Part shown: positions 1 through 5,669 of the stretch, in pieces
How the letters are laid out: the number at the start of each line of letters is the position of its first letter
How positions within the stretch are numbered: position 1 is the first letter of the stretch
Assembly: GCA_964614375.1 (NCBI GenBank)
Contig: CAZTLI010000257.1
Span: 1 to 7,739 of the forward strand
Reading direction: 5' to 3'
Source of the DNA: CAZTLI01 sp964614375
GTDB lineage: Bacteria; Chloroflexota; Anaerolineae; Aggregatilineales; Phototrophicaceae
DNA: 7,739 bases
Notes under the pieces: generated by a model
The model's input: the letters and a program-made list of their open reading frames with translations, nothing else
Database searches by the model: none
Told to the model about the DNA's origin: nothing
Program-made: the position numbers and the translations under genes

Positions 1-55
1 GTAGCGCAGTGGACTTTTAATCCATTGGTTGCAGGTTCGAATCCTGCCACAGTCA
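1..55 (+). tRNA. tRNA-Lys (anticodon TTT), 5' part missing
   Basis: This is the 3' two thirds of a lysine tRNA; the window begins inside the D-loop. The 3' D-stem strand GCGC is at 4-7. The anticodon stem is 9-13 paired with 21-25, around the seven-base loop CTTTTAA (14-20), so the anticodon is TTT (16-18). The variable loop is TGGTT. The T-arm is GCAGG-TTCGAAT-CCTGC (31-47). The 3' acceptor strand is 48-54 with discriminator A55. The next bases are TCA, so the CCA tail is not encoded. Its 5' acceptor strand (expected to pair with CACAGTC) lies outside the window. Confidence 0.93.
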
Positions 56-62
56 TCACCTC

Positions 63-95
63 AAACCAGTCCGGGCGGGCTGGTTTTTGCTTTTC
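63..95 (+). terminator. Intrinsic terminator after tRNA-Lys
   Basis: AAACCAG (63-69) pairs perfectly with CTGGTTT (80-86) around a ten-base GC-rich loop. A T-rich tail follows (84-95, interrupted by GC). It sits eight bases past the tRNA 3' end, where tRNA transcription would stop. Confidence 0.75.
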
Positions 96-171
96 CTTTA
101 CCCGCTCTGAAACGCGCCGCAGGTGCGAGCGTGTTATGCACTTTGCCAGGTGAAATTGCGCCAGTGGAGGT

Positions 172-351
172 ATGAACAGAAACGCATAGCCGGGTGACGC
201 AAGTGATGAGGAATGGACATATGCTGCCCCTTATCTGAGGCTGATGACCGAAGATGCACCGCTGCAAGTTTAACCGTTGGGCGAGATGTGCAACGGTATG
301 CGCTATATCGTGCGTGGTGACATTCACTGGCGCATGATGCCCAATGACCTG
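172..351 (+). pseudogene. IS5-family transposase, N-terminal remnant
   Basis: This is a decayed transposase start. Read from the ATG at 172, which follows GGAGG (166-170), the frame gives M-N-R-N-A-stop, then SDEEWTYAAPYLRLMTEDAP, then a second stop, then CNGMRYIVRGDIHWRMMPND-LP. That order matches the N-terminal region of IS5-family (IS427/IS1031-like) transposases: an S/TDEEW..-PYL segment, a short linker, then R.IVRTG..WR..P.DLP. In-frame stops are TAG 187-189 and TAA 271-273. Similarity ends at 351, exactly where the duplicated SnoaL-gene tail begins. The DDE catalytic part and the right end of the element are absent. A left terminal inverted repeat could lie near 127, but with no right end this cannot be confirmed. 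The family assignment rests on remembered motif order, not on a search. Confidence 0.72.
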
Positions 352-487
352 CCACTTCCCCTGGGACCCGGATGTCGGCAAATTTGCAGGCGAACGCATC
401 TACTATGACCGGATGCAGTTCCAGTTAGACAAATAGGGCGATTGGTTCATCGCCCTACACATGACCGACACCCGATCCATTTCGACA
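352..487 (+). repeat. Inverted-repeat copy A: 3' tail of SnoaL-like gene
   Basis: This 136-base segment matches the reverse complement of 5670-5805 with three substitutions and no gaps. Read on the plus strand from 353 it encodes the last 27 residues of the SnoaL-like protein (from HFPWDP to QLDK) and the TAG stop (434-436), plus about 50 bases of downstream sequence. The substitutions are A372 (Asp instead of Ala), C391 (silent) and A431 (Lys instead of Glu). Two of the three change an amino acid, as expected if this copy is not under selection. The 5' part of the gene is missing and is replaced by transposase remnant in a different frame, so this is a dead gene tail. Weak similarity may continue to about 500. 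Confidence 0.93.
434..457. terminator. Hairpin at gene-tail stop codon, copy A
   Basis: A perfect 9-bp stem (434-442 with 449-457) with a six-base loop begins on the TAG stop of the truncated SnoaL tail. Read on the minus strand the stem is followed by TTTGTCT, so this copy could stop transcripts leaving the eRF1-like gene upstream on that strand. Read on the plus strand it has no T-tract. The same hairpin is present in copy B. Confidence 0.45.
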
Positions 488-535
488 ATGTGGCTTTAGC
501 CCATTGGCAGCGGGCTGTGGGAGCGGCGGACAGGA

Positions 536-1636
536 TTAGACCGTATAATACAGCCGGGCGGCGAGTCCGCCTTCGCGCTTCAGGCGTTCGGCGGCTTCAC
601 CATGCACCAGTTGTAATTCATTGCCCACATTCAGCACCAGTGTGGGCAGGTCTTGCGCCAGCGCCGCATCGCGCATAGGCCAGGGCGCGACCACCAGTTC
701 GACCTGCTGACGCTTTAAGGCATCGAGTACCCGTTCCTTACCCAACACGGCCCGACCGCTGGCCTTTGCCACATTCACCAGTTGGTCAACCAGTGCCATT
801 TCCTGCTGTTGCTCATAGGTTTCAGCATGTGGACGCACCCGTTCGAGCACACTATCGACACTGGAAGTCATATCCATCGGCACGAGGGCGACGATGTGCA
901 AACGGTTGTGTGAATTGAGCGCATCACGCACAGCATGGGCGGACTGCTCATTACCGCCGATGATAATCCGGCTGGTATCGCGTTCTTTCGCCAGTTCTGC
1001 AACTCGTTCTGCCACATCTTTATAGAAACGCTTGATATGAGCATCAATCATCTGGTCAAAACGATCACGATGGCTGCCGTGTTTGATGCCGAGGCCGGGG
1101 CCGCCGCTCGGCGCAATCGCGGATGTGGCAGGCATCAGCGTCTTTTCTGCCCAATCATAATCAAGGTCGATAGCCATTTCCCCCTGTTCGTCGGCTGTGC
1201 CCAGAAATGCGTTCAAGAAGCGTGCCCGGTCTTGATCGACCAGCACAATCAGGTAAGGTTCGTATTCGTCCAGCGCCCACAACAGCGGCGCGACCAGCGG
1301 CTTGCCATAGGCATAGTCGGGTTCAAGGCGCACAGGCAGCGTATAGGTTTGCAGCAGATCCGCGCCCATGAACAGCACCAGCGTCTTGCCAGAGGGTGTG
1401 TAATCGGTCAAAAAATCATCGAGACGTCGTTCAATCACCGCCCACCGTTCGCGCGCCGCATCGTCGGTCAGATCAGCGGTAATCTCGCGCCGGGCATTCT
1501 TCAGCCGGATTTTCCACGCGGGAGATTGGGCCTGATTTTCCCGATCAGCCGGATCAACCCGCAAATACAAGGACAGCACATCCCCATCGGCGTCCGTCAG
1601 AAGCTGCTGAATATCGCGCATTTGAAGTTGTAACAT
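536..1636 (-). CDS. Bacterial eRF1-like (baeRF/VLRF1-type) protein
   Basis: This 366-residue soluble protein has the layout of the bacterial relatives of archaeal/eukaryotic release factor 1 (baeRF families), which are thought to act on ribosomes or peptidyl-tRNA. Residues 1-120 form the N-terminal domain. Residues 125-260 resemble the RNase-H-like middle domain (EPYLIVLVDQDRARF; SRIIIGGNEQSAHAVRDAL). Residues 275-366 resemble the L7Ae-like C-terminal domain (SGRAVLGKERVLDALKRQQV, then VELVVAPW). The loop where eRF1 carries GGQ reads GGPGLGIKHGSHRDRF (178-193), so the catalytic Gln is absent; this is reported for many baeRF proteins and leaves the activity unknown. The start is the ATG at 1636: GGAGGT (1645-1650) lies 8 bases upstream, and the internal Met6 would be too far from it. 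It is monocistronic, with a promoter-like sequence at 1671-1711. The family call comes from motif order and length; the exact subfamily is uncertain. Confidence 0.75.
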   Translation of the reverse strand: MLQLQMRDIQQLLTDADGDVLSLYLRVDPADRENQAQSPAWKIRLKNARREITADLTDDAARERWAVIERRLDDFLTDYTPSGKTLVLFMGADLLQTYTLPVRLEPDYAYGKPLVAPLLWALDEYEPYLIVLVDQDRARFLNAFLGTADEQGEMAIDLDYDWAEKTLMPATSAIAPSGGPGLGIKHGSHRDRFDQMIDAHIKRFYKDVAERVAELAKERDTSRIIIGGNEQSAHAVRDALNSHNRLHIVALVPMDMTSSVDSVLERVRPHAETYEQQQEMALVDQLVNVAKASGRAVLGKERVLDALKRQQVELVVAPWPMRDAALAQDLPTLVLNVGNELQLVHGEAAERLKREGGLAARLYYTV

Positions 1637-1670
1637 AGGCGTTTACCTCCATGACTAGCTGCTACTGATG

Positions 1671-1711
1671 ATTCTACCAGAGGCGTATAGGAGGGATGTT
1701 AGTGATGTCAA
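1671..1711 (-). promoter_or_regulatory. Candidate promoter of the eRF1-like gene
   Basis: On the minus strand a consensus -35 TTGACA (1706-1711) is followed after 16 bases by TATACG (1684-1689). An alternative extended -10, TGGTAGAAT (1671-1679), lies closer to the gene. Either gives a short leader of roughly 30-40 bases. No other gene uses this stretch. Confidence 0.42.
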
Positions 1712-1874
1712 TCTGCTTTATCGACGGCGAACGTAACCTTTTCAGTAACGATTGTAAAGCAGCAGATTTCCGTCGCCGTGTTTAGGCGAATGTGGCAGAG
1801 CGTTCTCTGGCGCGGATGTGCTGCTGCTTGATGTGATGTATCAGGGTACTGAACAGCGTTACGCGCTTTCGGCA

Positions 1875-1906
1875 GATGGGCTACTTGCGCTACGCAAAAG
1901 CCCATC
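1875..1906 (-). terminator. Strong hairpin downstream of yitT-like gene
   Basis: GATGGGCT (1875-1882) pairs with AGCCCATC (1899-1906). Inside, TTGCG (1885-1889) pairs with CGCAA (1893-1897) around the three-base loop CTA, giving 13 bp with a small 2x1 internal loop. It starts 20 bases past the yitT stop on the minus strand, the right place for a transcript end. There is no T-tract on either side, so it may stabilise a 3' end or act with another factor rather than terminate by itself. Confidence 0.5.
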
Positions 1907-1925
1907 GGCAGGTTCGATCACCTGA

Positions 1926-2807
1926 TTATGAGGATCGACGTGGCGCTCTAAAACCTTCGCCATAGGCCGCGTGTCCCTGTCCAATCACGACGAAGGCGTT
2001 AGGGTCTGCGCGATGGACGATGCGCTGCAATTCGCTTACCTGTGACCGCGCCAGTGTCACATAGAGGACGGTGTGTTCGTGACCTGTGTACATACCCCGC
2101 GCCTGCCAACCCGTGACTCCGCGCCCTGTGCCCGCCATGACCACGCTGGAAACTTCCTGTGGACAGTCGGTGATGATGACGGCGGTGCGGATGACGCTGG
2201 GGCCTTCCAGCACATAATCTGTCGCCAGACCCGACACAAACAGGACGATAGTGGCATATAACGCCGCCTCCCACCCGAAGACGACTCCCGCCACGCCAAT
2301 CACCAGCATATCGGTATAGAGATAGGTCGCGCTGAGGGGTAGTCCCAGCTTTTGATTGAGGATGCGCGCCAGTGTCGATGTGCCGCCGAAGGTCGCGCCC
2401 GCACGATAGGCCAAACCACTGCTGATACCGCCCAACACGCCGCCAAAAATGGCATTCAACAGCACATTATCGCTGAGGCCATGCGCCGGGACGAGAGGCG
2501 TCAGCAAATCAATGCCGACGGAATAGACCACCAGCACATAGGCCGTCGTCGCGATGACGCGCCAGCCACCGAGCATTTTATAGGCCAGAAACATAATCGG
2601 GATGTTGCCGACCAGAATCACCAGCCCAATCGGGGTATTGATGAGATGATTCAAAATCACCGCCACGCCCGACACACCGCCGGGGGCGATGTCGAAGGGG
2701 GCGAGGAATAACGTCACCTCCAGCGCGCCGATGACCGCGCCAATGGTGAGAAAAAGAAAGCGCAGGCTTGCGCCGCGCCACAAATGTTGTGTTTTGAGGT
2801 GTGCCAT
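1926..2807 (-). CDS. YitT family membrane protein (DUF161/DUF2179)
   Basis: This 293-residue integral membrane protein belongs to the YitT family, whose transported substrate is not established. About five hydrophobic segments occupy residues 14-35, 47-76, 83-105, 115-135 and 160-195. The two internally related family motifs are visible: APGGVSGVAVILN (41-53) and AGATFGGTSTLARIL (136-150). The soluble C-terminal DUF2179 domain spans about 228-286, with RGVTGWQARGMYTGHEHTV and a RADPNAFVVIGQG segment leading to GEGF, its usual ending. Length and domain order are normal for the family. The start is the ATG at 2807, with CGGAG (2816-2820) 8 bases upstream. The gene appears monocistronic, with its own promoter at 2914-2942 and a leader of about 100 bases carrying an attenuator-like hairpin. 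The gene symbol is left blank because several YitT paralogues share this structure. Confidence 0.9.
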   Translation of the reverse strand: MAHLKTQHLWRGASLRFLFLTIGAVIGALEVTLFLAPFDIAPGGVSGVAVILNHLINTPIGLVILVGNIPIMFLAYKMLGGWRVIATTAYVLVVYSVGIDLLTPLVPAHGLSDNVLLNAIFGGVLGGISSGLAYRAGATFGGTSTLARILNQKLGLPLSATYLYTDMLVIGVAGVVFGWEAALYATIVLFVSGLATDYVLEGPSVIRTAVIITDCPQEVSSVVMAGTGRGVTGWQARGMYTGHEHTVLYVTLARSQVSELQRIVHRADPNAFVVIGQGHAAYGEGFRAPRRSS

Positions 2808-2820
2808 GTTCGCAGCTCCG

Positions 2821-2841
2821 AAGAAAATCGCCAGATGGCGA
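2821..2841 (-). promoter_or_regulatory. Attenuator-like hairpin in yitT leader
   Basis: On the minus strand TCGCC-ATCT-GGCGA (2841 down to 2828) forms a 5-bp GC-rich stem, followed at once by TTTTCTT (2827 down to 2821) and then the CGGAG ribosome binding site. A stem with a T-tract directly before the binding site is the layout of a leader terminator. The stem is short, so the call is tentative. Confidence 0.38.
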
Positions 2842-2913
2842 CGATAAACCCCGTAACAAGTTGTGTTGAACTGCGGGTGGCTGAAGTCTAATTTTGAGGC
2901 TTAATTTGCCGCT

Positions 2914-2942
2914 ATGATAGTCCTCTGCGATGCCGAAATCAA
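2914..2942 (-). promoter_or_regulatory. Candidate promoter of yitT-like gene
   Basis: On the minus strand TTGATT (2937-2942) is followed after exactly 17 bases by TATCAT (2914-2919). The -35 matches four of six consensus bases, the -10 five of six, and the spacing is ideal. The predicted start point near 2907 leaves a leader of about 100 bases before the ATG. Confidence 0.5.
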
Positions 2943-3002
2943 GTGGCGAGATTCGGGCGTACAGCCTTTGTAAACCAGATTGGCGCCTGGCCTCTCGCCG
3001 CT
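2942..3002. repeat. Nested imperfect inverted repeat beside yitT promoter
   Basis: The arms 2942-2951 and 2993-3002 pair over 10 bp (one G-T pair). After a small internal loop, GGGCG (2955-2959) pairs with CGCCT (2984-2988), one pair being G-T. The tip contains CCA-GAT-TGG (2975-2983). It shares one base with the -35 of the yitT promoter and lies upstream of it, so that promoter would not transcribe it. It could be a regulator binding region, a separate structured RNA, or a small palindromic repeat. I do not match it to a known riboswitch. Confidence 0.55.
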
Positions 3003-3024
3003 GGCTAAGGGCAAAAGCTTAAAC

Positions 3025-3041
3025 CACAGAGGGCACAGAGG
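3025..3041. repeat. Tandem CACAGAGG(G) motif
   Basis: Two consecutive copies, CACAGAGGG then CACAGAGG, are preceded by AAAC. Sequences of the type ACCACAGAGGxCACAGAGG recur in intergenic regions of many environmental bacterial genomes. That is from memory and was not checked here. Confidence 0.4.
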
Positions 3042-3125
3042 CTATCCGCTAAGTTGACACGACATCAGTCCTGCTTTGACTCGTGACTGCTTATACGCGG
3101 CATGGGCGCGCCCGCCGACACGTCG

Positions 3126-4244
3126 CTAGGGACGCCAGTCGCCCGCCCATTCTTCGTCGGGGTCACTGGTGAGACGGCGCAGTTCGCCCCCATCGGGACG
3201 GATGTAATAGAGGTCGGCGCTGCCTTCGCGTTCAGACACAAAGATGATGCCGCTGCTATCCGGCAGCCAGCGGGGATTGAAGTCATCGGCGCTGTGGGAT
3301 GTTAATGGACGCTGACCAGTGCCGTCGGCGCGCATGATGTACAAATCCATGTTGCCTGTTTGTGAACAGACATAGACGATGAGCCTGCCATCGGGCGACC
3401 AGCGCGGTTCACTGGCGTTGCAACTGGAATCGGTCAGTTGGCGGGCGCGCACCAGGCGCATCAAACCGCCGTCGCGCATCACATCGGCGATATAGACCGT
3501 CAACGCCGCGCTGGGATTGGTTCGCCTGGCTGACCCGGATGCAAAGACCATCTGTGTGCTATCCGGTGACCATGACGGAAAAAGTTCGTCAGTCATGGCG
3601 ATGGTCAGACGCTGCACAATCGTCCAGTTGCGGTCTGTGAGGGGGTTGAGTGTGCCCGCGCCATTGAGAACCGCATCATCCAATGTGATGGCGTAAATAT
3701 CCCAATTGCTGGCGCGGTCGGCATGGAACGCCACCATCTGCCCATCGGCTGACCACGCGGCAATCGCTTCCTGTGTATAGACCTGCGACTCATAATAATC
3801 GCTGCTGGTCAGGCGGCGGACGTTGCCCCCATCGGCATCCATCAGGTACAGATCATAGCTGCCCGCGCGATTGGAATGAAAGGCAATCAAACGACCATCG
3901 GGCGACCACGCTGGATAACGGGTGCGGGGATCGGGCACTTCGATGAGGGCTTGACCGGGATAGAACACGCCTTCTGGCACGGGTACATCGGCCCAACCCC
4001 GACTGCGATTGGTAATATTGGCGATTGTCCCACGCCAAACATCCATCAGATAGATGTCCCACGCATAACCGTAGCCGCCGCGATTGGACATGAAGGCGAT
4101 TTCTTGCGTCGGCAGTGCCAGCACCCGCGCCACACTGATGAATAGCAGAATGATGATGGGCAGTGTGATTAACCCGATTAACGCAGGTCGCAGCAGCGCC
4201 CGCGCAAAACTGCCGCGATTGGGATGTTGATAGTGTTTCCTCAT
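3126..4244 (-). CDS. Membrane-anchored PD40/TolB-like beta-propeller, second gene of pair
   Basis: From the preferred start the protein has 372 residues. A basic N-terminus (1-20) is followed by an uncleaved signal-anchor helix (about 21-43), then an extracytoplasmic domain of about six PD40-type blades. Blade signatures include AWSPDGRLIAFHSNRAGSYD (112-131) with its DLYLMDADG tail, AWSADGQMVAFHADR (163-177), SWSPDSTQMVFAS (224-236), RWSPDGRLIVYVCSQ (281-295) and RWLPDSSGIIFVSER (325-339). The chain ends on the closing strand GDWRP. PD40 propellers usually bind proteins or glycans; no catalytic residues are recognisable, so the function is unknown. It has only two cysteines, C275 and C293, which could form a disulfide. 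The start is the ATG at 4244, whose A-T-G-A overlaps the stop of the upstream gene, implying translational coupling. A GTG at 4253 would add three residues but lacks a better ribosome binding site. Confidence 0.88.
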   Translation of the reverse strand: MRKHYQHPNRGSFARALLRPALIGLITLPIIILLFISVARVLALPTQEIAFMSNRGGYGYAWDIYLMDVWRGTIANITNRSRGWADVPVPEGVFYPGQALIEVPDPRTRYPAWSPDGRLIAFHSNRAGSYDLYLMDADGGNVRRLTSSDYYESQVYTQEAIAAWSADGQMVAFHADRASNWDIYAITLDDAVLNGAGTLNPLTDRNWTIVQRLTIAMTDELFPSWSPDSTQMVFASGSARRTNPSAALTVYIADVMRDGGLMRLVRARQLTDSSCNASEPRWSPDGRLIVYVCSQTGNMDLYIMRADGTGQRPLTSHSADDFNPRWLPDSSGIIFVSEREGSADLYYIRPDGGELRRLTSDPDEEWAGDWRP

Positions 4245-5239
4245 GGACGCCACACCGGGAATAAATCAACGGCTGCATCGTCCGTCACACGGCGTACATT
4301 CTCGCCGTCGGCATCCATCACGTAGATGTCCCACTGTCCATCGCGATTCGAGATGTATGCCACCTGTGACCCATCGGGCGACCAGACCGCGCCGCCCTCG
4401 AACAGTTCGTCATCGCCCAGGAGATGCAGATTACTGCCATCGGCGTCCATGATGTAAATGGCGAACGTGCCCTCTTCCAGTATGCCGCCGTCGCGTTCGG
4501 TGATGAAGGCGATTTGTGCCCCATCCAAGGACCACATCGGGCGGGTATCGGTGGACTCGTGGTCGGTCAACTGCTGCTCATTGCCCGGTTCGTCACCCAT
4601 CGTCAGCACATAGATGTCTTCCACACCATGGTTGCGGTCTGAAGAAAAAGCCACCTGTGCCCCATCGGGTGATACCGCCGGAAACCAATCGCGCGCCGGA
4701 TTTGTGGTCAGGCGGGTGATGTTTGCGCCATCAGCATCAGCCGTATAAATTTCGAGATTGAGGTCGCGCAATGACGCCCACACCAGCCGCGTCCCGCCGG
4801 GTGACCAGTGCCCATCCCAATCGAAACGACCTTCGCGGAACAGGGTCAATATCGCGGCGATGATGCTCAGGTCGCGGCGGTCTGTGCCATCGGGTCGCAC
4901 CTGTGACGGCCCCATCTCGCCCGATACACTCGACAGAAAGTTGATGATTTCGCCATCCAGGGACCAGCTAGGGAAATACTCGTGTGTGGAGTCGCCATCG
5001 CCTTCATCGGTGAGATTACGCTGCGCGCCGTCCGTGTCCACAATCACGATGTCCCAATCTCCATCACGGTTGGTCGTGAATGTCAGTTCGCCCGATGGTG
5101 TGCCGAGTGGAATCGGGGCGGTGCGTATGGACTGTAAATAGAGGCCGAGACCAACCAAAATCACGGCAATCACCAGCAGCGCACCGCTGATGATGATACG
5201 ACGGCGGGGCAAACCGGCTTTTGGGGCAGTTTCGGTCAT
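4241..5239 (-). CDS. Membrane-anchored PD40/TolB-like beta-propeller, first gene of pair
   Basis: This 332-residue protein is a paralogue of its downstream partner. It has a short N-terminus with RRR (12-14), a signal-anchor helix (about 15-36), then a propeller of about six PD40 blades. Blade signatures include TTNRDGDWDIVIVDTDG (55-71), SWSLDGEIINF (91-101), HWSPGGTRLVWAS (144-156), VSPDGAQVAFSSDR (189-202), MWSLDGAQIAFITERDG (235-251) and VWSPDGSQVAYISNRDG (285-301). It closes on FPVWRP. Four D-[TA]-DG turns (DTDG, DADG three times) fit the blade loops and could bind calcium. There are no cysteines. In Tol-Pal systems TolB is periplasmic and has its own amidohydrolase-like N-terminal domain; that domain is absent here, so this is not TolB proper. 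The ATG at 5239 has only a weak purine stretch (AGAAAG) upstream. A TACAAT at 5278-5283 may be its -10. The two genes form a two-gene operon. Confidence 0.88.
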   Translation of the reverse strand: MTETAPKAGLPRRRIIISGALLVIAVILVGLGLYLQSIRTAPIPLGTPSGELTFTTNRDGDWDIVIVDTDGAQRNLTDEGDGDSTHEYFPSWSLDGEIINFLSSVSGEMGPSQVRPDGTDRRDLSIIAAILTLFREGRFDWDGHWSPGGTRLVWASLRDLNLEIYTADADGANITRLTTNPARDWFPAVSPDGAQVAFSSDRNHGVEDIYVLTMGDEPGNEQQLTDHESTDTRPMWSLDGAQIAFITERDGGILEEGTFAIYIMDADGSNLHLLGDDELFEGGAVWSPDGSQVAYISNRDGQWDIYVMDADGENVRRVTDDAAVDLFPVWRP

Positions 5240-5277
5240 AGGTAGCTGGCTTTCTGCACAATCAATGCGGTTGTCCT

Positions 5278-5283
5278 ATTGTA
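5278..5283 (-). promoter_or_regulatory. Possible -10 of the propeller operon
   Basis: TACAAT on the minus strand matches five of six -10 consensus bases and lies about 40 bases before the ATG at 5239. No good -35 is found at 16-18 bases, so this is tentative. Confidence 0.3.
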
Positions 5284-5591
5284 ACGATTTATCGTCCGCT
5301 GTGGAGGTTTGTTAATTGGTCTGAACAGTTGGGTTGAGCAGCGTAGGCCAATCGTCGCCTGAACACGGCGCCCGGCGGGACACAGGGCGTTTAGAATAGA
5401 GTCAATTCTGCCTGGATTGCTCGCTGACAATCGCTGTTATGTGGAGCTAGCACTTCAGCATACGTAGGTTTTAAGGGATTAGGTTTTTAGCGATCAGCAG
5501 TTCGGCATAAAGATTTAGAAGTTATGTGTTGAAATTCATTTTTCGATCAGGCGATGGGCTTGAATCGGGGTAGATATCTAATTCGGTCAGC

Positions 5592-5611
5592 GGACACGGC
5601 GTACCGTGTCC
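5592..5611. repeat. Perfect palindromic hairpin, REP-like
   Basis: GGACACGG (5592-5599) and CCGTGTCC (5604-5611) form a perfect 8-bp stem around the tetraloop CGTA. There is no T-tract on either side, so it is not a standard terminator. Short GC-rich palindromes of this GGACACGG type recur as dispersed intergenic repeats in many bacterial genomes; only one copy is in this window. Confidence 0.6.
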
Positions 5612-5669
5612 CTTGCATCCGCAAAAAACGGCGTTATCGGATTGTTTTCGCAACCTGCATAAGCTGCAC

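Larger units (their letters stand above)
1637..1925. other. Intergenic region between eRF1-like gene and yitT-like gene
   Basis: Besides the promoter (1671-1711) and hairpin (1875-1906), I see no convincing gene here. On the plus strand one short frame runs from the ATG at 1696 to TAG 1783-1785. Another is open from 1758 to TGA 1923-1925 and contains the protein-like stretch SGADVLLLDVMYQGTEQRYA. Joined by a frameshift they could be a gene remnant, but the second frame has no start and runs through the hairpin. I do not recognise either. Confidence 0.3.
2808..3125. other. Intergenic region upstream of yitT-like gene
   Basis: This 318-base gap holds the yitT leader and promoter, the inverted repeat 2942-3002, and the short tandem unit at 3025-3041. 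It also contains the self-complementary GGGCGCGCCC just past the end of the propeller operon. A weak CAGTC/GACTG stem near 3067-3090 may help end the propeller transcript. I see no convincing coding frame. Confidence 0.5.

Noticed and set aside
935..1633. 232-codon open frame on the plus strand opposite the eRF1-like gene
   Set aside because: It is antisense to a well-supported gene, has no credible binding site, and reads as low-sense sequence typical of a shadow frame.
1908..1917. GCAGGTTCGA, identical to tRNA-Lys T-arm positions 31-40, considered as an integration (att) site
   Set aside because: Only ten bases match, the flanks differ, and there is no integrase or phage-like gene between the two sites.
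1696..1925. Frameshifted plus-strand gene remnant
   Set aside because: The two frames have no recognisable homology, the second lacks a start, and its 3' part is the hairpin at 1875-1906.
2866..2894. Plus-strand TTGAAC-17-TAATTT promoter
   Set aside because: It points into a region without plus-strand genes and lies inside the yitT leader; probably chance.
2942..3002. Integron attC site
   Set aside because: The arms do not carry the attC core pattern (RYYYAAC and GTTRRRY) and there is no integrase.
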